Shown: one piece after another, positions 7,880-16,516 of the stretch
Numbering within the stretch: the first letter of the stretch is position 1
Layout of the letters: the number at the start of each line of letters is the position of its first letter
Virus record (IMG/VR): IMGVR_UViG_3300035099_000171
Location: 1 to 38,260 of that record
DNA from: a virus
Direction: 5' to 3' (one strand)
Length of the DNA: 38,260 nucleotides
Position numbers and translations under genes: made by a program
The notes under the pieces: model-generated
The model's input: only the letters and a program-made list of their open reading frames with translations
Database searches by the model: none
What the model was told of the DNA's origin: nothing

Positions 7880-8287
7880 TTATACCTCCTTTTTCAACGG
7901 ATGTTTTTTCCTCATATGTGCAGAATATCCAACATAATTTTTTGCTACAAATCCACAAATATCACATCGATTATCTGCCTGTATTTCTGGGAATTTTGCT
8001 TTTATATTTACAAATTCATCTTCTTTCTTTTTAATTTCTCTCACTGTTTCAACCCAAAAATCTCTACCAAAAAATTGATTTTTTTGTAATCTTTTAACTG
8101 TTTCTTCATCATTAGTAATAAATGTAGGGAAACCAAATTCTCCATTAATTCTAAATCTTGCAACTGAACTTGGTATTTCTATTCGAACTCCATTATCAGT
8201 AATAATTCTACCTGTTTCAACAACAACATCGTAAATTGGATAAATACTTCTAAAAATTACTTCTACTTCTTTTCCTTCTATTCTCAT
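7880..8287 (-). CDS. Virion-cluster protein with C-terminal C2H2 zinc finger
   Basis: I chose ATG 8287 because AAAGGAGGT sits 4 bases upstream; an in-frame upstream ATG at 8344 lacks such a site. The 135-aa product has a beta-rich start (1-60) and a clear C2H2 finger at the end: C108, C111, H124 and H129 in CDIC...HMRKKH. It directly follows the capsid gene. It may be a head protein or a DNA-binding regulator. Confidence 0.75.
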   Translation of the reverse strand: MRIEGKEVEVIFRSIYPIYDVVVETGRIITDNGVRIEIPSSVARFRINGEFGFPTFITNDEETVKRLQKNQFFGRDFWVETVREIKKKEDEFVNIKAKFPEIQADNRCDICGFVAKNYVGYSAHMRKKHPLKKEV

Positions 8288-8357
8288 AGATACCTCCTTT
8301 ATAAAAATTTTCCCTCCTCCCACCCGAGCCTTTATAGCCCACAATATTTATTTTAGT

Positions 8358-9560
8358 TTATACTCTTACTACTCCTTTCATCATAGCAAAAGTTTTTGGT
8401 AATATTAACTGAAGTCCTGCTTCTGTAATATACATATCTTTCCTTTCATCTGCACTTGGTAATTGAATATTCTCTATTAGTTTAGTATCTCTTGAACCAT
8501 TATCACCATTAAGTGGTCTGTAATAGATATTAGCAGGGTCAATTACTATACCATATCCACCATAGGTAGCACCTTCTAAATGGTCGTGTATGACAATATC
8601 CAATGAGCCGTGAATATTATCATATCTTGCTACTTTAATACCGTATGTAGATGTATCTTTTACTATTCTGATTTTATCTCTGGCAAAAGAATTTATGTAA
8701 GAACCAATTAGTCTGGAACAAATAAATATTTTCTGTTTTGAACCATACCTAAAAGCACTTTCCATAAATTCTTCCAGAACTGTCTCTGTTAAAGCACCAC
8801 CTACATTTTTAATATATGCACCACCATCTTCTAAAAATCTTATTATCCCTCGTGTAGCAGTTATAGTATTCCCACCAATTTGTGTTAAAGTTCTTTCTCC
8901 AAATATAAATTGGTTTTCTATTGCTACTTTATGTTTCATCAAGTTCTCTATCTGTTGCTGATTTAAATCAGACCCTGTATAGAGTTTACTTGATTGCAAA
9001 GTTCCTGTTACTCCAAAAGTATGTTTAAAAATCTGTGTATAGTTATACTTTCTATCAGGAGTTTGAGAGATAACATCAGGTGCATCTCCACCTTGTGGCG
9101 CAGCATAGGAAAAAATTAGTATTGGTTCGTTTAATACTGTTGGTGCAGCTGCAGTTTCTCCAAATGCTCTGGGAACAGTAATAGTATTTGCAACTGTATC
9201 TACTGCTGTAACTCTAACAACTTCACCTGTGCGTGGAACTTTAACTAAATCTCCTACTTTAAAAGCAGTAGCGTTTGGAACTCCAGGAGTTGCCCCAACT
9301 GACCATACTGTCACTCCTGCACCGTAAGCCGCTAAAATTAATCTATTTCTAAACTCCAATACATCTTTTTCCCACCATACAAACTCAAAAGTATCAGTTG
9401 CTTTTTTCTTTGCTTTTTGCATAGAGATAGTTACCAAAGGAGTAACATCCTTTTCTAACATCTCTATTATATCTGATACATCTATCTGTTGCTGCCCTGG
9501 TGCTATAGTATCTTGCTGTATTAAATCTTCAGTTCCTATTGTTCCTCGGACATAAGCCAT
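8358..9560 (-). CDS. Major capsid protein, DUF5309 (SU10-like) type
   Basis: This 400-aa protein has features of DUF5309 capsid proteins: an N-terminal helix region with ISMQKAKKKATDTFEFVWWEKD, an inserted beta domain (VGDLVKVPRTGEVVRV, about 101-116), the QIFKHTFGVTGTLQSS segment, and a C-terminal half ending ELQL-like strands and KTFAMMKGVVRV. It follows the scaffold gene, the usual order. It forms the shell of the head. It has a higher share of GC-ending codons than neighbouring genes, as is common for highly expressed capsid genes. Confidence 0.88.
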   Translation of the reverse strand: MAYVRGTIGTEDLIQQDTIAPGQQQIDVSDIIEMLEKDVTPLVTISMQKAKKKATDTFEFVWWEKDVLEFRNRLILAAYGAGVTVWSVGATPGVPNATAFKVGDLVKVPRTGEVVRVTAVDTVANTITVPRAFGETAAAPTVLNEPILIFSYAAPQGGDAPDVISQTPDRKYNYTQIFKHTFGVTGTLQSSKLYTGSDLNQQQIENLMKHKVAIENQFIFGERTLTQIGGNTITATRGIIRFLEDGGAYIKNVGGALTETVLEEFMESAFRYGSKQKIFICSRLIGSYINSFARDKIRIVKDTSTYGIKVARYDNIHGSLDIVIHDHLEGATYGGYGIVIDPANIYYRPLNGDNGSRDTKLIENIQLPSADERKDMYITEAGLQLILPKTFAMMKGVVRV

Positions 9561-9574
9561 TTATTTCAACCTCC

Positions 9575-10402
9575 TTAACGACCAATTCCAAGTTCTTGAA
9601 CTGCTTTCATTAACTCTGCCTTTTTTCTATCTGAATAACTCTTATATGTAGGTTCTCTTGTTGAGATACTTTTACCTGTTAAATCAGGTGGTTGATTTGC
9701 TATTACTTCTTTCAATTTGTTAGTTTTACCAACATTTTTTTTCAAAACAACTTTTGATAATGCAATTTCCAATACTTCTCCATCATCAAAAATTCCTTCT
9801 AAAGCATTTACAATTTTTCTCATTTCAACCCACTCAGCAGGTGTAATAGTATTTTTAGGCAATATTTGTCCTTTTTCTTCATCATATTCTACATATTCAG
9901 GATATTTCTCGGCAAAGTTAAGGAGAGCATCTTGAACTTCTAATGGTCTCAATTTTTCTTTTATTTTTTGTTCAATTTTTTGGTCAAGTTTCTTTTCCTC
10001 ATCTAAAAAAATATCTTCTTCTACAGGTTTTTCTATCTCAGTCGCAGTTTCTGGTTCAGCAGTTCCTATCGCTTCTACATATTCCCAGAAATCTTTGAAC
10101 CCTTTTTCTTGAGCAAGTGCATTGACTGTTTCTGCAATTCTAACTAAATCTTTTTCCCTTTGTCTTGCTTTAGTATAACCTCCTTGAAGGTCTTTTAATT
10201 TTTGTTCAAGAATAGGTCTAAGTTGTTCTGGGACATCTGAAAAATCTTTTTTGAAATCTTTAGGCAAAAAAGTTGCTTCTTCTTCAGAAGTCTCTTTACC
10301 TTTTACTTCAGCAATTTCTTCTGGAGTAGGTTGAGATACTTCTTTAGTTGTAGTTTCCTCAACTTGAACCTCAGAAGAAGTGTTGCTTAATTCTTTTCCC
10401 AT
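9575..10402 (-). CDS. Capsid scaffolding protein
   Basis: This 275-aa protein is very rich in Glu and Lys. It has an unstructured acidic start (1-50), a helical region with QLRPILEQKLKDLQGGYTKARQREKDL (about 60-90), a second acidic coil and a basic end. That composition, the length and the place directly upstream of the capsid gene match phage scaffolding proteins, which guide assembly and leave the head. No protease motif is visible. Confidence 0.8.
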   Translation of the reverse strand: MGKELSNTSSEVQVEETTTKEVSQPTPEEIAEVKGKETSEEEATFLPKDFKKDFSDVPEQLRPILEQKLKDLQGGYTKARQREKDLVRIAETVNALAQEKGFKDFWEYVEAIGTAEPETATEIEKPVEEDIFLDEEKKLDQKIEQKIKEKLRPLEVQDALLNFAEKYPEYVEYDEEKGQILPKNTITPAEWVEMRKIVNALEGIFDDGEVLEIALSKVVLKKNVGKTNKLKEVIANQPPDLTGKSISTREPTYKSYSDRKKAELMKAVQELGIGR

Positions 10403-10426
10403 TTTATTTTACCTCCTTTTAATATT

Positions 10427-10801
10427 TTATCCTATTGGTCTTCTCCTTCTTGCTAATGCTTTTCTTTCTGCAAGCATACTTGCTAAATCCTGTGTTTCCT
10501 CTTCTTCTGGTTCTATTTTTCCTGCTTCTGCTTCTAATTGGACATTAACCATATTTCCACTAACACTTTGAACAGTTCCAGTTAGAGAAACACTATCTCC
10601 AACTGTTACATCTCCTATAATTGCTTTAGGAATACTAACCACATTTTCTTTTTCTTCTGGCATCATTTCTTCTCTTTCTTCTTCGGGCTCTTCTTCTTTC
10701 CCCATAGGAATTGGTCTTGGGCTCTCACTATCAGTCGGTCTTGGTCTTGGTCTTCCAATACCAATTGCTATTGCAAGTCCTTTTTCTCTCTTTGCTGGCA
10801 T
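10427..10801 (-). CDS. Low-complexity head-cluster protein with small beta domain
   Basis: This 124-aa protein has a Pro/Arg-rich start (GIGRPRPRPTDSESPRP), a run of Glu (36-52) and a beta core IGDVTVGDSVSLTGTVQSVSGNMVNVQL (about 62-89) resembling a small OB-like barrel. An acidic helix and RRRRPIG follow. It lies between the DUF6496-like gene and the scaffold. Such disordered proteins are common next to scaffolds; the function is unknown. Confidence 0.6.
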   Translation of the reverse strand: MPAKREKGLAIAIGIGRPRPRPTDSESPRPIPMGKEEEPEEEREEMMPEEKENVVSIPKAIIGDVTVGDSVSLTGTVQSVSGNMVNVQLEAEAGKIEPEEEETQDLASMLAERKALARRRRPIG

Positions 10802-10817
10802 AATAATTTTCCTCCTT

Positions 10818-11012
10818 TTATTTTCTTTTTTTCGCTATTCTCGCTCCACTTTCCCTAGCTTTTGAATAAGCAATTGCACTTGCTTGTCTCATTGCTTCTG
10901 TTAAACTTTTAGGACGAGATGTTCCAATTCTACCTGTTCTCTTATAACTTCTTATTATTTCTCTGATATTGCTTGATATTGTTTTTTTACTTTTACCTGC
11001 TTTTAATGGCAT
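10818..11012 (-). CDS. DUF6496-like small basic protein
   Basis: This 64-aa, strongly basic protein has the pattern PxKAGKSKKT(I/V)SxNI(R/K)E...SYKxTGxIGTSxPKS...A.AIAxSKA. That is the DUF6496 pattern seen in many phages and some bacteria near head genes. The function is not known; the basic, repetitive make-up suggests nucleic-acid contact. A good AGGAGG-type site precedes the ATG. Confidence 0.75.
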   Translation of the reverse strand: MPLKAGKSKKTISSNIREIIRSYKRTGRIGTSRPKSLTEAMRQASAIAYSKARESGARIAKKRK

Positions 11013-11023
11013 TTTATAACCTC

Positions 11024-12292
11024 CTAATTTAAATATCCTAATTTTTTTAAATTTTTCTCATCTTCTATCCATCTATCAGAAATATCTACTCTGTATCCAC
11101 AATTTGGAAATTTTATTTTCTCTACTTCTTTATAACATAATTTTTTAGCAATATCACAAGTTTTACCATAATTAGTAATAATACAAGTATATCCATTTCC
11201 ATTATTAGAAGTAAAATAAAATCCTTTATTGAATTTCATTTCCCCAAAATGAAAATGTTTTTTATCTTTTGGAACTTTAAGTAAAGGTAGATTTTTACTG
11301 TGTTTTATGTATGCTTCTTCATAAGGAAATCCTGCAGAATAAACAACAACACCTATTGCATAAGCATTTATATAATTAAAAGATTTTAATGTTCCATTTG
11401 CTATATCATAAAATATTTTACTCCATTCTGTTTTTTGTAATTCATCTAATATATAAACTTCTGGATAACCAAGTCGTGTTCCAAACTCTAATACATAAAT
11501 TCCTTTTTCATTTACAATACAACCAACATTTATTTGACATCTATAATTTGTTTTTTGTAAAATAGGTTTTAATTTTAATAATGTTTCTTTAAATAATTTA
11601 TCTGTATTAGGATACATTATCATAGAGCCAACTTCTCCAGTTAATGCACCTAAATTACCTGTTAATAATTTTTTATATTCAAAAAGATAATTAAAAGGCA
11701 TAACAAAATCTTGACCATTAAAATAACAAGTAAGTCCTATTTCTATTCCATCAATAAATTGTTCTAATTCAAATTCTGGCTTTCCTTTCCATTCTTTTGG
11801 CATCCCGTAATTTAACATTTCTATTACATCATTACCATCTTCATATTCACCTACAAAAGTAAGCCAAGTCTCCATATTCCCAAATGGTTTTACAACATAT
11901 CTTGCAGGATATTTTTTTATAAAATTTATTCCATCATCAAAAGAAGAAAATTTTTTATTCATTATTATATTACCCATTTTTAATTGTTGGACAATTTTTT
12001 TACCAAAATCTCTATCAAGTTCTATTTTATCAGTAAAAATATTATTACCAAAAACTTTTTTACCTTTCTTTCTTAATTCTTCACAAACATTTCCAAATTT
12101 TACATTATCAACTACAATTAAATCAGCCCAATCAACAGCATCTTTAAATGAAGTTGTTTTAGGCACAATTCCATCTCCAATATCTTTGTATTTATTAGTA
12201 GTAGCAAACATAACAACTTTATTCCCTTCTTCTATACATCTATAAGCAATATCTAAACTTTCGTAATTATGTGTTATAAATAAAATTTTCAT
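11024..12292 (-). CDS. ATP-grasp ligase, PurD-like (phosphoribosylamine-glycine ligase superfamily)
   Basis: This 422-aa protein has the usual length of PurD (about 420-430). An N-terminal Rossmann-like part (1-95) is followed by DRDFGKKIVQQL and an ATP-grasp core with ARYVVKPFG (about 131-139) and ELEQFIDGIEIGL. The C-terminal LEFGTRLGYPE corresponds to PurD's LEF(N)xRFGDPE metal/ATP site. Its ATG overlaps the stop of the small upstream gene. Finding it between portal and scaffold genes is odd for purine synthesis. It may join an amino acid to a nucleotide or virion component, but the substrate is not shown by sequence. Confidence 0.75.
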   Translation of the reverse strand: MKILFITHNYESLDIAYRCIEEGNKVVMFATTNKYKDIGDGIVPKTTSFKDAVDWADLIVVDNVKFGNVCEELRKKGKKVFGNNIFTDKIELDRDFGKKIVQQLKMGNIIMNKKFSSFDDGINFIKKYPARYVVKPFGNMETWLTFVGEYEDGNDVIEMLNYGMPKEWKGKPEFELEQFIDGIEIGLTCYFNGQDFVMPFNYLFEYKKLLTGNLGALTGEVGSMIMYPNTDKLFKETLLKLKPILQKTNYRCQINVGCIVNEKGIYVLEFGTRLGYPEVYILDELQKTEWSKIFYDIANGTLKSFNYINAYAIGVVVYSAGFPYEEAYIKHSKNLPLLKVPKDKKHFHFGEMKFNKGFYFTSNNGNGYTCIITNYGKTCDIAKKLCYKEVEKIKFPNCGYRVDISDRWIEDEKNLKKLGYLN

Positions 12293-12588
12293 TTTTCCTC
12301 TTCTAATTTAGTTATCGCAATTTTCCCTTTTTCAATACTATTATAGATACCATATAATAATTTTCTATATCCATTTGTTTCTCCAATTAATTGTTCTTTA
12401 TTAATATCTGGATTATTAGATAAAATTTTTTCTATATTACTATCTATTTGGTTCATAATAAGTTTTTCTAAAAATTTCCATTCTTCTAATTCAACCAATT
12501 TTTTTAACATTTGTCCAATTTTAATATCTTCTCTTAATACTTCTACTAATTCTGATTTTTCATCAACAAACTGATATTTATTTTTCAT
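12289..12588 (-). CDS. Small helical head-cluster protein
   Basis: This 99-aa acidic/basic mixed protein is predicted almost wholly helical, with heptad-like spacing in VEVLREDIKIGQMLKKLVELEEW. Its ends overlap the neighbouring portal (ATG 12588 inside the portal's end) and ATP-grasp genes (ATGA overlap), so it is tightly coupled to them. Small helical proteins following the portal gene are common in podoviruses. No known family was recognised. Confidence 0.6.
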   Translation of the reverse strand: MKNKYQFVDEKSELVEVLREDIKIGQMLKKLVELEEWKFLEKLIMNQIDSNIEKILSNNPDINKEQLIGETNGYRKLLYGIYNSIEKGKIAITKLEEEK

Positions 12589-14453
12589 AATTTCTTTCCT
12601 TCTCTGAGTGTTGCCTGACGAGAAGCAACTAAATCAGAAAGATTTGTTATTTCTCTCCTTCCTAATTCTTTTGGAACTCCTGCTCTACCTAATTCTTTTT
12701 GTATTTTTTTAGGTTGCATTTTTTCTCTAAAGTAATTTATTAATCCTGTCAATATTTCATCTGAAGAAATACCTCTATCAACACCATTTAAAATAAATTG
12801 TATTATTTCTTCATCAGGGTCTTGTAATAATTCTGATGCATTAGGAATATCAAGATATTCAAACATCATTTCTGCAACTCTGTATCCATTCAAACGAGGA
12901 TAAACTCTTTGAGCAACTGTAATTGCTTTCATTAGATTTATTTGTTTTACTTCTTTTACATAAAGTGGGTCAATACCTTTAGGGATAACATCAAATTTAT
13001 GTTTCATTATTTCTGGATTAATTGTTATTATTTCCCATTGCTTGCCTTTTTCTCCTAATATTCTAACTGCTTGTGGTAAAGTTAAATATTTAGCATTATA
13101 AAGTAAATATTTATTAACAAGTGGTTTTATACTATTTTCATTAAGAAACTCTATAGAAGCACCTACTCTTGTAGTTCCTGCTACTTCTAATCCCTGATAA
13201 GTAGTAGCAGTTTCTCTTCTTGGTAATGGTGCTCCTTGCAAATTAGGAAATGCTCCAGTAGTAGATTGATAATTACTTACTGCTATTTGTTCCCTTATTT
13301 GTGCAGAAGGTGATAAATCAGGCATATCTACTGGTTTTATTCCTAATAGATTATTGCATTTAGTATATCCACCAGGTCTAACTCTAATTAAACTATCTAA
13401 ATCTATATTTGCTCCTTCTTCTACAAGCCAATGTTTATGAATTATAATATTCCAATTATCCATTATTTGATTATGTATATCGTTAATCTCATACTGTTCA
13501 TATTTACCTATATCAAGTAAAGAAACACCATATAATTCTCCTTTCATCGGATGAGGAACAAACATAACATAAGGGAAAGAACCACCTAACGGATTTTTAT
13601 CTACTCTTAAAATATATTTTTCTGCGGCAATTGTGACAACTAAATCTTCTTTAATTCCATCTTCATCATAATCATATTTTCCCCACCATTCAGTTATTAA
13701 AACTTTATCTTTTTCTACACTTCTTGCAGTCGTTAAAGTAATACCCATTCTATCTCTGCGTGCATTCGTTTCAGTCCAATTCCCAAAAAGGTCTGCATCA
13801 GTTATCATTTCAACATTTTTATATATACCTGTTCTTTGTCCTTCTCTTAATTCTTCTCTACTTCTAATTGTATCATCTAAACACCAAGAAGCATTCTCTA
13901 TTTCTGTAGCGTCTGGGTCAACATAAAAATTATAAATATCAATTTCTTCTGCAACAGGATATTCAAATATTCTAATTTTCCCATCAAATATTTTATCTTG
14001 TAATTCAAGAGGCAATTCTGATAATCCAAATATTCTTAAAAGTTCTTCAATAGTAACTGTTCTATATTTAGGAATAACTTTATTTACTGATGTTCCCAAA
14101 ATTAATGCGTCTTTTAATGATAACCCAATTCTGTATTTTAATTTTGATAACTCAAATTGATATTTCAATAATTGGTCAGCCATATTCGCTAATTCTATAT
14201 CTCCAACTTCTGTAGGAGCAAGTGTAGATATTTCTTTAAATGCAAAATAATATCGTGGGAATAATGTTTCTACTGCTTCAAATGATTTTGGAATAAATAA
14301 ATTAGAGCGTCTTTTATCTTTTTTTAATTCTACATATCCAAAATATAATTCATAGCATTCATCCCACATATCTGTCCATTTGCTTCTAAATTGTTTAGAA
14401 CTTTCTTTTAAATTTCTGATGTAAGATATTAATTTTTTATCTTTTTCGTCCAT
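12585..14453 (-). CDS. Portal protein
   Basis: This 622-aa protein lies just after the large terminase, as portals do. It starts with a helical region including SKQFRSKWTDMWDECYELYFGY and has YNFYVDPDATEIENASW (about 200-216), a motif seen in podovirus portals. The central part has FPYVMFVPHPMKGELYGVSLLDIGKYEQYEINDIHNQIMDNW, and the long C-terminal helix region follows. It forms the dodecameric DNA gate of the head and docks the terminase and adaptors. The length suits the P22/SU10-type portals. Confidence 0.88.
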   Translation of the reverse strand: MDEKDKKLISYIRNLKESSKQFRSKWTDMWDECYELYFGYVELKKDKRRSNLFIPKSFEAVETLFPRYYFAFKEISTLAPTEVGDIELANMADQLLKYQFELSKLKYRIGLSLKDALILGTSVNKVIPKYRTVTIEELLRIFGLSELPLELQDKIFDGKIRIFEYPVAEEIDIYNFYVDPDATEIENASWCLDDTIRSREELREGQRTGIYKNVEMITDADLFGNWTETNARRDRMGITLTTARSVEKDKVLITEWWGKYDYDEDGIKEDLVVTIAAEKYILRVDKNPLGGSFPYVMFVPHPMKGELYGVSLLDIGKYEQYEINDIHNQIMDNWNIIIHKHWLVEEGANIDLDSLIRVRPGGYTKCNNLLGIKPVDMPDLSPSAQIREQIAVSNYQSTTGAFPNLQGAPLPRRETATTYQGLEVAGTTRVGASIEFLNENSIKPLVNKYLLYNAKYLTLPQAVRILGEKGKQWEIITINPEIMKHKFDVIPKGIDPLYVKEVKQINLMKAITVAQRVYPRLNGYRVAEMMFEYLDIPNASELLQDPDEEIIQFILNGVDRGISSDEILTGLINYFREKMQPKKIQKELGRAGVPKELGRREITNLSDLVASRQATLREGKKL

Positions 14454-14456
14454 TTT

Positions 14457-15872
14457 TTAATACCCCGTATAAATATTATATGGTTCTTCTTTATATTTTA
14501 CAGATGATTTTGGTTGAACAGGTAAAAATATTATTTCTTCTATACTTGCTAAAGTATCTAATAAATCATCGTGTAGTGTTTTAGGGAATCTTTTATATTC
14601 TTCTAATAAATCATTCATACTTGGTAAAATAAATATTTTCCCATTTTCAAAAAGTGGTATCAGTCTTCTAATTCTATCATTTTTAGAAATATTGTAGTGT
14701 TTTAATTCGTAAATTTTAAAAAATGTATTTTGTGCTTTCATTTCTTCTTCCAAATAAAAACTATCAACTATTCCATAACTTCCTGCTTCTATTCCAAATC
14801 GTTTAGGATAATATTTTTTATATAAACTCATATATAATTTAACTCTTTCAGTAGGATTTAATTTCTTCTTTATTGTTTCTAAAACATATCTTTTCCCTTC
14901 CCAATTTACTCCTACAACTACAATACCTGTATAATCAGAATGTTTTTTAAGCGATGAGGCAGGGTCAACTGTGATAAAATTAAATAAAAATTCTTTTTCT
15001 ATATCTTTCATTGAAAAATATTTTACCCATTCTATTTTAAATTCTGCATCTTCTTCTGCTACAGGTTCATTAAGATATTGTGCAGAGAAAAAAGGACTAC
15101 CCATATCTTCTTTTATTTTATTTAATTTTTCAGTAGAATAAAGATTAGGAAATATAACTGAACCTTGTATATCCCAGCATTTCTTAATAAAAACATCAAA
15201 TTCATTTTTTCTTTCTTTTAAAATCCATCCATATAAATCGTCATAATGCCATCGTGTCCCAATTACCCAGATTTCTCCTTCAGGATTAAGTAATGGAATA
15301 GCGTCTTTATAATAAGTTATAACTTTCTGTATTTGTTCTGGAGTTATAATATTTTCTCTTGCTACTAAATCGTCCATTATGATTAAATCAAAATGTTGTG
15401 AAGTAACAGTCTTTTCTAATCCTGCTGTAGTTATTGTTGGCTCTTTATAAATTTTTGTTCTTTTATTTACTACAATTTCATCTTCATTCCATTTGTCTCC
15501 TTTCCAATTCCCGTGTATTTCTTGAAATAATGAACTCTCAAAACATTTTTTTATAGATGATAAATATGTTCTTGCATTATCCCAAACTGCATTACATAAT
15601 AAAATTCTAATATTAGGATTATTTACTATTCTTCTTGTTGTTTCTCCAATAGTAATAATAGAGGTTTTTAAATGTCCTCTCGGCAATAAAATAAGTTTTC
15701 TTTTGGATGGTTTTTGTAAGAATTGATTTACTTCATAATGTAGTTCTTTTTCTTTATCTTGTATATCTTTAAATCCATAAAATGTTGAACATAAATAGAG
15801 TAAATCTTCTTTTGATTTCTGTCTTGCATAATTATTTATTTCAGTTAAAACTTTTATATATTCTTCTTTCAA
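14457..15872 (-). CDS. Terminase large subunit (packaging ATPase/nuclease)
   Basis: This 471-aa protein has a Walker A-like PRGHLKTS (64-71), Walker B LIIMDD (163-168), the coupling motif GTRWHYDD (205-212), and an RNase H-like nuclease with TVDPASS (D303) and DDLLDTLAS near the C-terminus. It translocates DNA into the head and cuts it. Translation starts at TTG 15872, with GGAG upstream, overlapping the small-subunit stop. The length fits the P22/HK97-like headful types. Confidence 0.93.
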   Translation of the reverse strand: MKEEYIKVLTEINNYARQKSKEDLLYLCSTFYGFKDIQDKEKELHYEVNQFLQKPSKRKLILLPRGHLKTSIITIGETTRRIVNNPNIRILLCNAVWDNARTYLSSIKKCFESSLFQEIHGNWKGDKWNEDEIVVNKRTKIYKEPTITTAGLEKTVTSQHFDLIIMDDLVARENIITPEQIQKVITYYKDAIPLLNPEGEIWVIGTRWHYDDLYGWILKERKNEFDVFIKKCWDIQGSVIFPNLYSTEKLNKIKEDMGSPFFSAQYLNEPVAEEDAEFKIEWVKYFSMKDIEKEFLFNFITVDPASSLKKHSDYTGIVVVGVNWEGKRYVLETIKKKLNPTERVKLYMSLYKKYYPKRFGIEAGSYGIVDSFYLEEEMKAQNTFFKIYELKHYNISKNDRIRRLIPLFENGKIFILPSMNDLLEEYKRFPKTLHDDLLDTLASIEEIIFLPVQPKSSVKYKEEPYNIYTGY

Positions 15873-16342
15873 TGGACTTCTCCATTATTTTCTTTAACTA
15901 ATTGTGATAAAGGAATATTTATATTTAATACTTGCAATTTTTCAACAACTATTCTCTTTAATTCTTCTGAAGTATTCTCCGCATATCTTTCGCCACCAAT
16001 AATGTTTGTTTCTAATTTTGATAAATTTTCCATTAAAATATTTATTACAATCGCAATATCTTTCGCAGATGCTTCTTGTAATTTTTCACAATTTAATTCT
16101 TTTAATGCAAGTTTTAGTTTTCTTCTTAAAACAGGAATTAATTTAGACCTTTCTTTGTTATAAGCAGACCTTATATCTTCTTTTTCTAATTGTCTCTCTA
16201 ATAATTTGGATGAAGGATAATTAAATTTTTTTGTCGCAGACTTAATTATTTCTTCTTTCGTCCATCCTTTTGACTGTTTATCTAATATGAACTCAATTAA
16301 TTCTTCTTTTATATCTTTTGTTTTAGGAACTATTGATTTCAT
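15869..16342 (-). CDS. Terminase small subunit (probable)
   Basis: This 157-aa, lysine- and glutamate-rich helical protein lies directly upstream of, and overlaps, the large terminase. Residues 12-45 (ELIEFILDKQSKGWTKEEIIKSATKKF) form a helix-turn-helix-like region; the rest is helical, as in oligomerising small terminases. It is the first gene after the late promoter. A GGAGGGG lies 17 bases before the ATG, further than usual, so translation may be weak. Identity rests on context and fold character. Confidence 0.7.
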   Translation of the reverse strand: MKSIVPKTKDIKEELIEFILDKQSKGWTKEEIIKSATKKFNYPSSKLLERQLEKEDIRSAYNKERSKLIPVLRRKLKLALKELNCEKLQEASAKDIAIVINILMENLSKLETNIIGGERYAENTSEELKRIVVEKLQVLNINIPLSQLVKENNGEVH

Positions 16343-16383
16343 TTTATTTTATTTATACCCCTCCACTTGAATTTTTAAACATA

Positions 16384-16423
16384 ACTATATATTGTATAGT
16401 CAAAATTTAACTATACTATATAG
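16384..16423. promoter_or_regulatory. Operator palindromes at the late promoter
   Basis: ACTATA-N5-TATAGT (16384-16400) is a perfect 6-bp dyad. A second dyad, CTATA-CTA-TATAG (16411-16423), overlaps the -10 of the leftward promoter. A near-copy of the first, ACTATA-N5-TGTAGT, occurs at 28430-28446 by the early-left promoter. Shared palindromes at two promoters suggest one regulator; the 60-aa HTH protein (28132-28314) is a candidate. Confidence 0.5.
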
Positions 16424-16445
16424 CACAAAAAATGAATTTTGTCAA
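16417..16445 (-). promoter_or_regulatory. Late leftward promoter (sigma70 type)
   Basis: On the minus strand TTGACA (16445-16440), a 17-bp spacer and TATATA (16422-16417) precede the small-terminase gene. The predicted transcript starts near 16410 and has a 68-base leader. Its -35 is about 37 bp from the -35 of the divergent early-right promoter, so the two are back to back. The strong match suggests host RNA polymerase reads the structural operon, probably held in check by the overlapping palindromes. Confidence 0.75.
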
Positions 16446-16481
16446 GTCCCTAAAATTTTTTATTTTTTTTAAAAAAATATA

Positions 16482-16510
16482 TTGACAAAATAAAAAATTT
16501 ATGGTATAAT
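16482..16510 (+). promoter_or_regulatory. Early-right promoter, perfect sigma70 consensus
   Basis: TTGACA (16482-16487), exactly 17 bp, TATAAT (16505-16510), within very A/T-rich DNA. Transcription should begin at about 16516-16518, right at the ATG of a 40-codon leader ORF. It drives the initiator gene through a structured leader. Confidence 0.88.
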
Positions 16511-16516
16511 AAAGAT

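Noticed and set aside
16454-16480. A/T-only hairpin between the divergent promoters
   Set aside because: A and T runs pair by composition alone; no GC pairs and no T-run placement to support a terminator.
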